A stretch of 9,388 bases of DNA from contig SLHB01000044.1 in NCBI GenBank assembly GCA_007136375.1, positions 1 to 9,388 of the forward strand. Direction: 5' to 3'. Below, piece after piece: positions 1-6,592 of this stretch. The first letter of the stretch is position 1, and every line of letters begins with the position of its first letter. The notes beneath the pieces were generated by a model. It searched no databases and was not told the origin of the DNA. It saw nothing but the letters and a program-made list of their open reading frames with translations. The position numbers and the translations under genes are program-made. The stretch comes from Candidatus Hydrogenedentota bacterium. GTDB lineage: Bacteria > Hydrogenedentota > Hydrogenedentia > Hydrogenedentales > SLHB01.

Positions 1-1
1 C

Positions 2-997
2 CCGGACACGCTGGAGGCGATCCGGGACATCACCCATACCTACGACATGCTGATCCGGATATCCGGCCACGACGGGTACATCGTCCGCTTCGCCGGCGAG
101 GCCGGAGACCCCTACTATCAGCCCTACTACAGCGCGTATGGCGGCGAGGACCCCGATCGCCCCGGTATTGGCGCGCGGGCCTTCGAAGGCGCGCCTCCCC
201 ACGAGGACTGGGTGTGGCTGGGCCGGAGCAGCCGGGACGTCTACACGGGGGTATTCTTTGGCTGGGGAGCGGTCCTGCGCTTGGTCGACGACGAGGACAT
301 CCAGGACCGCGTGGCCAAGCAGACACGCACGGTGCTGGAGCGCATCGAAGCGGATGGTTACCGCATCGACGACGGCGAGCGCTTCCGCACGCGCATCACG
401 CCTTGGCTTCGCGCCATGCTCTGGCGCGTGGGCGCCACCGTGGACGCGGACCGTTTCGGAGAGCAATACGAGCGCTTCGCCCGCCGGGCGATGTTCTGGG
501 GCGCGCCCGGCGTCAACCGCTACTTCGGCGACTACTACGCGAACAATCTCCGCTTCCTCCGCATACATACCCTCGCCCAGCTCGAAGACGACCCGGAACG
601 GCGCGAAGCATACGTCCGTCATATCAGTACAATGTGGCGCCGGGCCGCTGACCACTTGAACGCCTGGTTCGCCGCCCTATATATCGACGCCACCGGGGAC
701 ACGGCGGACACGCGCGCGGCAGCTACGCTTCAGGGCTGTCTCTATGAGTTTCCCGATCCGCCGCTGTGGCGCGTTCCCATCCGCCATGGCGCCACGCCCG
801 GACTCGCGCTGACGCGGCGGGGAGACACGGCCCGCTACGCTTTCCGCGTCCCGGACCGGCGCCGCAGCGACTTTGTTTGGCAGCGCTCCCCCTTCGAGCT
901 GGAGGCCCACGCGCATCAGCCCCATGAGGCCGCCGGGCTCGACATGTACGCCCCGTATTGGGTGGGCCGCCGCGCGGGGATCTTCGAATCTCCGTGA
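2..997 (+). CDS. Uncharacterised aromatic-rich, probably helical protein (5' end missing)
   Basis: The reading frame is open from the left edge to a TGA at 995-997, so the start lies outside the window; the ATG at 47 is in frame, but the codons before it also read as good protein (PDTLEAIRDITHTYD). About 331 residues are visible. I do not recognise a named domain. The protein is rich in Trp, Tyr and Arg and looks largely alpha-helical. It has a segment like GHDGYIVR (about nt 65-88), then WVWLGRSSRDVYTG (about 209-250), followed by a Gly/Phe/Trp stretch and LVDDEDI. From memory, a SRDxYTG block after a G-x-x-G-[LY]-x-x-R block, with later helices containing N-N-L and W-x-x-x-x-x-H-x-N-A, occurs in uncharacterised proteins of environmental bacteria, possibly with an alpha/alpha-toroid fold; this is inference. 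No membrane segment is visible in this part. It is followed by a 209-nt gap before the GH123-like gene on the same strand. Confidence 0.8.
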   Translation, partial: PDTLEAIRDITHTYDMLIRISGHDGYIVRFAGEAGDPYYQPYYSAYGGEDPDRPGIGARAFEGAPPHEDWVWLGRSSRDVYTGVFFGWGAVLRLVDDEDIQDRVAKQTRTVLERIEADGYRIDDGERFRTRITPWLRAMLWRVGATVDADRFGEQYERFARRAMFWGAPGVNRYFGDYYANNLRFLRIHTLAQLEDDPERREAYVRHISTMWRRAADHLNAWFAALYIDATGDTADTRAAATLQGCLYEFPDPPLWRVPIRHGATPGLALTRRGDTARYAFRVPDRRRSDFVWQRSPFELEAHAHQPHEAAGLDMYAPYWVGRRAGIFESP

Positions 998-1130
998 TCC
1001 AGGGGCTTCCGGAGCGGCCGCGTCAACCGGAACGGCTCTGACGGGGTTAAACAAGCGCGGCACGTCTTGGAAAAGTCACACAACGCCGCCGGAAAACAGC
1101 GGACCTTGCCGCCCGAATCCCAGGTGTTCT

Positions 1131-1167
1131 AGCGGATTCTCGCGGCGGTCTAACCAGAATCGCCGCT
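1131..1167 (+). repeat. Imperfect inverted repeat upstream of the GH123-like gene
   Basis: AGCGGATTCT (1131-1140) can pair with AGAATCGCCGCT (1156-1167) if a 2-nt bulge is allowed, leaving a 15-nt loop. It lies 40 nt before the ATG at 1207, in the gap 998-1206. It could be a leader hairpin or an operator, but no T-run follows and the pairing is imperfect. I see no convincing sigma70 promoter in this gap. Confidence 0.25.
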
Positions 1168-1206
1168 GTCCAGTTGAGTTTTCGCGGCCCGGACCCTTAT
1201 CCCGCC

Positions 1207-3282
1207 ATGCATATCTGCGCCACATTGCTATTGTCCCTCGGCTTCTTCAATGTGACTCACGTCTGGACGGAGCCTCCTCACGTGCCGCTGTTTCCCGACA
1301 GCGCGCGGTCCAGCGCCGCCCAGGACGACAGCGAAACGCTCCGCCTCTACGCGGCCCGGGGGGAGCGCGAATCCTTCCAAATCGCCATTCAATCCACGCG
1401 GCAAACGCTGGAGGAAGTCCGCGTGGAAGCCGGTCCCGTATCGGACGGAATACCCGCGCCAGAGCTCTGGCGAGTTGGCTACATCGTCCCCGGCGAATTT
1501 CCCGAACGGCGCATGGAGGCGCACCGCGACCAGGCGCGCTGGCCCGATCCCTTGCTGCCCTTGGAGCCTTTCCGCGCCGAGGCCGGTGAAACGGTGGCCC
1601 TCTGGGTGACGTACGCCATCGAACAGGACGCGCGGCCCGGCGTTCACCGGGGCCGCATCGAGATCTACCCCGACCGCGGCCGGAAACGGGAAATCGAGGT
1701 GGCCATCGAAGTCTTCGACTTTGCGATTCCCGAGCGCCCCTCCTTGGAAACCGCCTTCCGCCTGGATCGCCGGGCCATCCAGGACGTTTACGGATGGGAT
1801 GACGGGGATCTCGCCGGATGGCGGACGGTCTACGATGCGATCCTCCCCTATCGTCTCGGCTTCAACATCTGGGACGGCGCCGGCATGGTCCAGCCCAACG
1901 CCTCTGGCGGAAGCGGCGTGGAAACGTTCCAGGATCACCTCGAACACGTCGCCGGCGCAGGCGCCATGGCCAGCCTCAACCTGGGTCAAGGCCCGTTGGG
2001 GATCGCCGCGTTCCCCGAACCCGTCGACAGGGAGGCCGTGGACCCGCTGCGCCCCTACCTGCGCGCCATGACGGCCTGGCTGGAGGAGCGGGAATGGCTT
2101 GACCGCGCCTTCGTTCACCCCGTGCCCGCCCTGCCCCGGGACAAGTGGCGGGAGGCGCGCTGGCAATTGTTCAGGGTGCGGCGGGCGGACTCCCGGGTGC
2201 GGCGCTTGTGGACAGGCCCCATCCATCCCTACATGGAGCGCTACGCCGAGTTGTGGGCGGCGCCGTTGCGCCATTACGACTACTGGGGGCATCAAAGGCT
2301 CTCTCAGGGGCTGTCTCTGGTGTCCATAGCGGCGCCGGCGGCGGCGTCCGTCACGGCCTCCTCCTCCGGCTCAATGCCGGAGGGCGGCTACGCGTCCATG
2401 CCGGAAGACGGCTACGACGGCAGCCTTCACAGCGCCTGGCGCTCCGCCGCGCCCCCGACGCCCAGTGAGCCCGCTTGGCTCCAGGTAACGTTCGAAGAAC
2501 CCGTGACCGCGGAGCGCTTCGCCGTGGCGTGGCGGCCGGGTCACGAACCCGGCGCCATTCGCGTGCGCACGTCCTTCGACGGACGCGTCTTCAACAACGC
2601 GCAAACGGAATGGACTCATCACCTTCCCATTGGCCCCCACGACGAAAGCTGGTCCGAGGGCCAGTTCGCCATGCAGAAGCAGTTCAGGGCCATTCGTCTC
2701 GAATTCGCCTCCAGCCGCCACGACGCGCCCGTCGCCGTGGCCGCTCTCCAAATGGGCGACGCCGCCCCTGCCGCGTCGCTTCAAGAGATCCCGCCGGTCG
2801 ATGTGTGGTTGGCGGCCTACGCCGGCGACTTTCCGGACCTCGCCCCTGGCCTGCATCCCATCGAGGCGCGCTTGTTTCCGTGGGTGTGTTACGGGCACAA
2901 TACCACCGGTTTTCTTGGAGGCAATCTCAACCGGTGGCCCAGGGAATGGGCGTTCTTGGCCCAGGAGGCGCCGCTGGAGTGGCCACACCCAGGAAACGGC
3001 GGACAACACCTATTCTACCCTGGCCCCGAGGGCCTGCTTCCTTCCATCCGCGCCGAACAGATTCGAGCCGGCATGGAAGACTACGAGTATCTGGCCGCGC
3101 TGGCGGAGGCGCTGGCCGAAGGCGAGCTGGAAGACGACGCGCTAAGCCGTCTTGCTGGCCGCCGACTCTACACGCCTTCTCTTGAGGAGGCGCACATCGC
3201 GGGATTCGCGGACCGAATCCGGGAGGAGCGGACAACCATCGGCCGCGCCCTCGCCCGCGTGACGGAAAGGAGAAACGAATGA
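1207..3282 (+). CDS. Secreted GH123-like (DUF4091) protein with an intercalated discoidin-like domain; catalytic pair apparently lost
   Basis: 691 residues. I chose the ATG at 1207 because it begins directly with a signal peptide (MHICATLLLSLGFF, then a likely cleavage region near residue 24); an in-frame TTG at 1174 would add 11 residues in front of it. No clear ribosome binding site precedes either start. Residues about 30-180 look like the N-terminal beta-sandwich of GH123-type proteins (ARGERESFQIAIQS; LWVTY; PGVHRGRIEIYPD; VFDFAIPERP). Residues 185-375 look like the TIM-barrel part. Residues 377-518 form an F5/8 type C-like segment (DGSLHSAWRS, WLQVTFEEPV, RVRTSFDG). Residues 532-628 match the C-terminal DUF4091 signature: RLFPW, GFLGGNLNRW, a YPGPEG turn, SIRAEQIRAGMEDYEYL. 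Family members are exo-hydrolases such as beta-N-acetylgalactosaminidase with adjacent Asp-Glu catalytic residues. Here the equivalent stretch reads HPVPALP (304-310), so activity is doubtful. The stop overlaps the next gene. Confidence 0.85.
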   Translation: MHICATLLLSLGFFNVTHVWTEPPHVPLFPDSARSSAAQDDSETLRLYAARGERESFQIAIQSTRQTLEEVRVEAGPVSDGIPAPELWRVGYIVPGEFPERRMEAHRDQARWPDPLLPLEPFRAEAGETVALWVTYAIEQDARPGVHRGRIEIYPDRGRKREIEVAIEVFDFAIPERPSLETAFRLDRRAIQDVYGWDDGDLAGWRTVYDAILPYRLGFNIWDGAGMVQPNASGGSGVETFQDHLEHVAGAGAMASLNLGQGPLGIAAFPEPVDREAVDPLRPYLRAMTAWLEEREWLDRAFVHPVPALPRDKWREARWQLFRVRRADSRVRRLWTGPIHPYMERYAELWAAPLRHYDYWGHQRLSQGLSLVSIAAPAAASVTASSSGSMPEGGYASMPEDGYDGSLHSAWRSAAPPTPSEPAWLQVTFEEPVTAERFAVAWRPGHEPGAIRVRTSFDGRVFNNAQTEWTHHLPIGPHDESWSEGQFAMQKQFRAIRLEFASSRHDAPVAVAALQMGDAAPAASLQEIPPVDVWLAAYAGDFPDLAPGLHPIEARLFPWVCYGHNTTGFLGGNLNRWPREWAFLAQEAPLEWPHPGNGGQHLFYPGPEGLLPSIRAEQIRAGMEDYEYLAALAEALAEGELEDDALSRLAGRRLYTPSLEEAHIAGFADRIREERTTIGRALARVTERRNE
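2371..2418 (+). repeat. 24-bp in-frame tandem duplication (8 residues, two copies)
   Basis: Units 2371-2394 and 2395-2418 agree at 19 of 24 positions and encode SMPEGGYA and SMPEDGYD (residues 389-396 and 397-404 of the GH123-like protein). The duplication sits near the front of the discoidin-like segment, just after a Ser/Ala-rich linker, and ends at the DG of the DGS...W motif. It keeps the reading frame. It looks like a local slippage duplication. Confidence 0.7.
3267..3272 (+). promoter_or_regulatory. Ribosome binding site for the EEP hydrolase
   Basis: AAGGAG lies 6 nt before the ATG at 3279 and inside the last codons of the GH123-like gene. It fixes the start of the downstream gene and, with the ATGA overlap, supports translational coupling. 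Confidence 0.75.
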
Positions 3283-4127
3283 CACGCTTCTTGTTGGCGC
3301 TCATCTGCGTGGCCGCGGCGGCGCCGGCGGCGGGGGAAACGGAAATCACCATTGTAAACTACAACATTCGTCATGGCCGGGGCATGGACAACGTGGTGGA
3401 CCTTGAACGCATCGCCGAGGTCATCCGCGCTTACGACCCCGACGTGGTTCTGCTCCAGGAGGTCGACCGCTTTATGGAGCGGACCGACGAAATGGACCAG
3501 CCCCGGGAGTTCGCGCGGCTTCTCGACATGGAAGTGAGCTTCGTCCCAAACCTGCTGATGAACGGGGGACAGTACGGGAACGCGAGCCTGAGCCGCTTCC
3601 CGATTATTGGGGCGGAGAACGTGGGGCTGCCCAATCCTCACGACGTGGAGCCCCGGGGTTGCCTGCGCATCACCGTGGACGTGAACGGCCAACCCGTCGA
3701 CATCTGGAACACGCACCTGGGATTGGACACAGAAGAGCGGCGCCAGCAGATCCGGGTCATCATGGACCGGTTGCGCCTCGACGACTATCCGACGATCGTC
3801 GCGGGCGACTTCAATGAAGAGCCGGATCACTCCAACATGGCGCCAGTGCTGGGGATCCTTCAAGACAGCTTTGCCTGGAACGCCGGGGACAACGAATACA
3901 CTGTCCCGGTGGATGAACCCACCCGCAGGATCGACTACATCTTCGCGGCGCCGCCCATCCAGGTCCACTACTTCAAGATCCCCCACGACGAATTGACCCA
4001 AATCGCCTCGGATCACTTGCCGCTCGTGGGCCGTTTCACGGTTCCGCGCCCGGTGGAAGGCGCCGAAGCCTGGGGCGTGTACGACATGAACGACTCGCGT
4101 CTGCACGAGGCCCTTGGCGAGCCCTGA
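3279..4127 (+). CDS. Secreted endonuclease/exonuclease/phosphatase-family hydrolase
   Basis: 282 residues. The ATG at 3279 overlaps the upstream TGA (ATGA), follows a good AAGGAG and opens a signal peptide (MTRFLLALICVAAAAPAAG; likely cleaved near residue 19). The mature part has the full order of EEP-fold motifs: NYNIRHG with N29, LLQEVD with the metal-binding E61, LSRFPI (104-109), WNTHLG with H146, GDFNE with D177 and N179, RRIDYIF with D219, and SDHLPL with D245 and the catalytic H246. All catalytic positions are present, so it should be an active metal-dependent phosphoester hydrolase acting outside the cytoplasm. The family covers nucleases, sphingomyelinases, inositol-phosphate phosphatases and others, so the substrate cannot be named. 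About 28 residues follow the last motif, longer than needed for the fold. Tight coupling to the GH123-like gene suggests co-production at the cell surface. Confidence 0.9.
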   Translation: MTRFLLALICVAAAAPAAGETEITIVNYNIRHGRGMDNVVDLERIAEVIRAYDPDVVLLQEVDRFMERTDEMDQPREFARLLDMEVSFVPNLLMNGGQYGNASLSRFPIIGAENVGLPNPHDVEPRGCLRITVDVNGQPVDIWNTHLGLDTEERRQQIRVIMDRLRLDDYPTIVAGDFNEEPDHSNMAPVLGILQDSFAWNAGDNEYTVPVDEPTRRIDYIFAAPPIQVHYFKIPHDELTQIASDHLPLVGRFTVPRPVEGAEAWGVYDMNDSRLHEALGEP

Positions 4128-4220
4128 TCCGCCCCGCCCGACACAGGGACGCCGTCTCCGTTTGCAAAACCGCTCGCGGATGGGCTTGGCGCCGTGGCCG
4201 GGATTGGATCTAAACCTTCG

Positions 4221-4246
4221 TGCGTCTCTGCTCCGCCAGAGACGCA
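4221..4246 (+). terminator. Perfect 10-bp hairpin, possible transcription terminator or processing site
   Basis: TGCGTCTCTG (4221-4230), loop CTCCGC and CAGAGACGCA (4237-4246) form a perfect 10-bp stem. It starts 93 nt after the stop of the EEP gene, in the 300-nt gap 4128-4427. No T-run follows on either strand, so it is not a classical intrinsic terminator; it may act with Rho, protect a 3' end or be an operator. I see no convincing gene elsewhere in this gap. Confidence 0.5.
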
Positions 4247-4411
4247 TCCGGTCCGCGCTTCTGCTACAGGCGCCGCTTGCCGATGATCCACCGGAACGGC
4301 GGCTTGCCGTCGCCAGCCAGCAATGGGGAACTCGCGTCCGGCCCGGGGAGCATGTCAACGACACGAAACCCCGGCGCGGCGGACCGTCTGGCCCAACTCA
4401 CCTCCATGGGG

Positions 4412-4418
4412 AAGGAAG
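4412..4418 (+). promoter_or_regulatory. Ribosome binding site for the oxidoreductase
   Basis: AAGGAAG ends 9 nt before the ATG at 4428. It decides the start in favour of 4428 over the in-frame ATG at 4323, which has no such site and would add 35 residues unlike any part of the family. Confidence 0.7.
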
Positions 4419-4427
4419 ACCAACTGC

Positions 4428-5489
4428 ATGAACAGGAAACCCTTGCGGGTGGCGATTGCGGGCTGCGGCAGCATCGCCACGACGAAACACCTCCCTTTCT
4501 GGCGCGAACTCGCCATGGAAGACCGGGTGACGATCGCCGCCGTGTGCGACTTGGACCGCGACCGGGCGCAGGCGTGCAAGGACGCCTTTGGCGCGGAGGC
4601 GGCGTACACCGATTACGACACGATGTTAGAAGACGCCAAGCTAGACATCGTTGATGTCTGTACCCACAACCGGCTTCACAGCCCCTTCTCCATTGCGGCC
4701 CTCAACGGGGGTTGCCACGTGTTGGTGGAGAAGCCCATGGCCATGACCGCCAAGGAGGCGGCGGACATGGTCGACACGGTGCACGCGACGGGCCGCAAGC
4801 TCATGGTCGCTCAACACATGCGTTTCGAGGCCCACGCCGAAAAGCTTAAGGCCGTCATCGACACCGGGGAGCTCGGCAACATCTACACCGCCCGCGCCTA
4901 TTGGCTCCGCCGCCGGGGAATCCCGGGTTGGGGCAAATTCCACATCGCCGACGAGTCCCTCGGCGGACCCCTCATCGACATCGGCGTCCATCTCATGGAC
5001 CTTTGCCTGTGGCTCATGGGATCGCCGAAACCGGTGGCGGCGTCTGGGCAGGTCTACCGCATGTTCGGCGACCGGGAGGATCTCGTCAACGCCGGGTGGG
5101 ATATCCGCTATCCGCGGAGTGAGTTCGATGTGGAGGATTTCGCCACCGCCCTCATTCGCTTCGAAAACGGCGTGACCATGAACGCCGAGTTCTCGTGGGC
5201 GGCGAACATTCCCCAGGAGACGCTAGGAGTGCATGTCCTTGGGGACAAGGCGGGCGTCTCCACGTCCCCCCTGGGCATCTATGGCGCCAAACACGGGACT
5301 CTCACACGGACAACCTTCGATTGGCTCCCCGAACAGGAGGGGCACCGTGGGGAAATCCGTCACTTCACCGAGTGTGTCGAAGAGGATCTGCCGGTCCGCG
5401 TACAGCCAGAGGAGTCTCTCTATATCCAGAAGATCATCGACGCTATCTATCGGTCGAGCGAGGCGGGCCGGGAGCTTCCCATCGAATAG
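4428..5489 (+). CDS. Gfo/Idh/MocA-family NAD(P)-dependent oxidoreductase
   Basis: 353 residues, a usual length for the family. The protein begins MNRKPLRVAIAGCGSIA, so the Rossmann GxGxxA loop (G12, G14, A17) stands right at the N-terminus with no signal peptide; it should be cytoplasmic. VCDLD ends the second strand and selects the nucleotide. The VEKPMA motif carries the family lysine (E101-K102-P103). GGPLIDIGVHLMD (179-191) gives D184 and H188, the residues usually near the substrate sugar. The C-terminal half is the alpha/beta sheet domain of the family (FENGVTMNAEFSW, GDKAGV, then VQPEESL). Family members oxidise, reduce or epimerise sugars and cyclitols; specificity cannot be read from sequence alone. 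It lies 300 nt after the secreted EEP gene on the same strand, beyond a hairpin, so it is probably a separate transcript or the end of a sugar-use cluster. Confidence 0.93.
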   Translation: MNRKPLRVAIAGCGSIATTKHLPFWRELAMEDRVTIAAVCDLDRDRAQACKDAFGAEAAYTDYDTMLEDAKLDIVDVCTHNRLHSPFSIAALNGGCHVLVEKPMAMTAKEAADMVDTVHATGRKLMVAQHMRFEAHAEKLKAVIDTGELGNIYTARAYWLRRRGIPGWGKFHIADESLGGPLIDIGVHLMDLCLWLMGSPKPVAASGQVYRMFGDREDLVNAGWDIRYPRSEFDVEDFATALIRFENGVTMNAEFSWAANIPQETLGVHVLGDKAGVSTSPLGIYGAKHGTLTRTTFDWLPEQEGHRGEIRHFTECVEEDLPVRVQPEESLYIQKIIDAIYRSSEAGRELPIE

Positions 5490-5863
5490 GCCCGCGCGTG
5501 GCCGCCATGGACCGGGGCTCAAGCGTCATCCCGCCGGAAGGCTCCGCGCGTTACCATATGCACAGTCGGCCCGCCTTAGAGCCGGCCAGCGTCCACAAAA
5601 TCCGGCCACGCGAGCGAACCCGCGCCATGACCTGGCCACATATATATTCATCGTCTGTCTCGCCGCTGTACTCGGAGTGTCCCCTGTGTCCCTTCCGTGC
5701 TTGACACGATCCATGGCAACGGCTAGACTGAAATCGCCTTGGCCGCCGCGCCCGCAACCCGTGTTGCCCGCGCGCGAAAGGTCCTGATGCTTGGCTGCAC
5801 GCCAGCGCCGCCCGCCCCGCCGGCTTCGGGGTATTCAGCGCGGTCTGGCTTTCCGGGACTGCC
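5490..5863 (+). other. Intergenic region, 374 nt
   Basis: No ORF here reads like a real protein on either strand. It holds an AT-rich patch (5638-5652, including ATATATATTC) and the promoter-like element at 5701-5729. I found no clear terminator for the upstream oxidoreductase gene. Confidence 0.6.
5701..5729 (+). promoter_or_regulatory. Near-consensus sigma70-type promoter
   Basis: TTGACA (5701-5706, perfect -35), a 17-nt spacer, and TAGACT (5724-5729, 4 of 6 to TATAAT). Transcription would start near 5736, leaving a leader of about 128 nt before the ATG at 5864. It is the best promoter match I see in the window and lies in the expected place for the secreted STN-like protein gene. Confidence 0.6.
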
Positions 5864-6592
5864 ATGAGAATGCCACACGCCATAGCCGTGCTTGTTCTGG
5901 CCTTTCTCTGGACGGAAGGTTCTGCTTGGGCAAACCAGGCCGAAGAGGGGGAGCCATCCGCGAATGCAGCGTCCAACCGGGAGAGGGATGCCCGGGGCGA
6001 TGTGATTCACTTGAAATCGGGACGTCTGCTGACAGGGTTCCGCGTCGTCCGCGCCTCGCCCAGCGACTTTGTGGTGGAGGTGTTTCCCGGCACCACAATC
6101 CGCATTCCAAGGGGCCAGGTCAGCGATGTGGAATTCGACGAGGAGTCACGCCCGTATCAGCGGCTCCTCGGCGACGCAGCGGAGACTCCGGGCCCCAGCG
6201 TGCTGCCGGGCACCCGGCTTAGCCGCGCATTGAACGCACAGCTAAATTCCCCCGTCACCCAGGAAACCATTGAATATGAGCGCGCGGACCTGGTCACGGT
6301 CCTCAACGCCATCAACGATGAACTCGATGGCGTCATTCGGGTCCATTCGTCGGTGTATGACTTGTCGCGGACCGAACGTCTCTGGACCGTGGAATTGACG
6401 CCGGATCACACGCTCTTGGAGGTCTTGCGAGGAAAATTGCGCCAGGACTTTCCAGATTTGACCGTTGTATATCAGTTCGATTACGTCCTCATCGGCGCGG
6501 ATGACAGCTTGAGCACGGACCGAGACACAACCGGAGACGAGAACTCCTCCGAAGACTCAACGGAGCCGGAGCCGGACACGGCCCGGGGCTAG
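5864..6592 (+). CDS. Secreted protein with SH3-like strand region, STN/secretin-like domain and acidic tail
   Basis: 242 residues. The ATG at 5864 opens a signal peptide (cleavage likely after AWA, residue 23); an ATG two codons later is an equal alternative, and neither has a strong ribosome binding site. Residues 46-92 (DVIHLKSGRLLTG ... IRIPRGQVSDVEFD) look like the short beta-barrel found in planctomycete-type secreted proteins that start D-x-[IV]-x-L-K-x-G and end with I-P-x-x-x-V-x-x-[IVL]. Residues about 137-211 (LVTVLNAINDELDGVIRVH ... LLEVLRGKLR ... YVLIG) have the beta-alpha-beta pattern of STN/secretin N-terminal domains, which sit in the periplasm in outer-membrane secretion or transport systems. 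The last 30 residues are rich in Asp, Glu, Ser and Thr. It is probably periplasmic or outer-membrane associated. No secretin pore or TonB partner is in the window. The domain calls are by eye. Confidence 0.75.
   Translation: MRMPHAIAVLVLAFLWTEGSAWANQAEEGEPSANAASNRERDARGDVIHLKSGRLLTGFRVVRASPSDFVVEVFPGTTIRIPRGQVSDVEFDEESRPYQRLLGDAAETPGPSVLPGTRLSRALNAQLNSPVTQETIEYERADLVTVLNAINDELDGVIRVHSSVYDLSRTERLWTVELTPDHTLLEVLRGKLRQDFPDLTVVYQFDYVLIGADDSLSTDRDTTGDENSSEDSTEPEPDTARG

Noticed and set aside
1007..1032. TTCCGG/CCGGAA hairpin after the first gene
   Set aside because: A 6-bp stem with a 14-nt loop and no T-run is too weak to call a terminator.
1228..2295. 355-residue minus-strand ORF
   Set aside because: Antisense to the GH123-like coding region, with no domain or signal and no ribosome binding site.
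3168..4364. 398-residue minus-strand ORF
   Set aside because: It lies opposite the well-supported EEP gene and the end of the GH123-like gene; its His/Val/Arg-rich translation has no recognisable motif and is a GC-rich antisense shadow.
4323..4427. Longer start for the Gfo/Idh/MocA gene
   Set aside because: It puts 35 Arg/Pro-rich residues ahead of the Rossmann strand; AAGGAAG before 4428 supports the shorter form.
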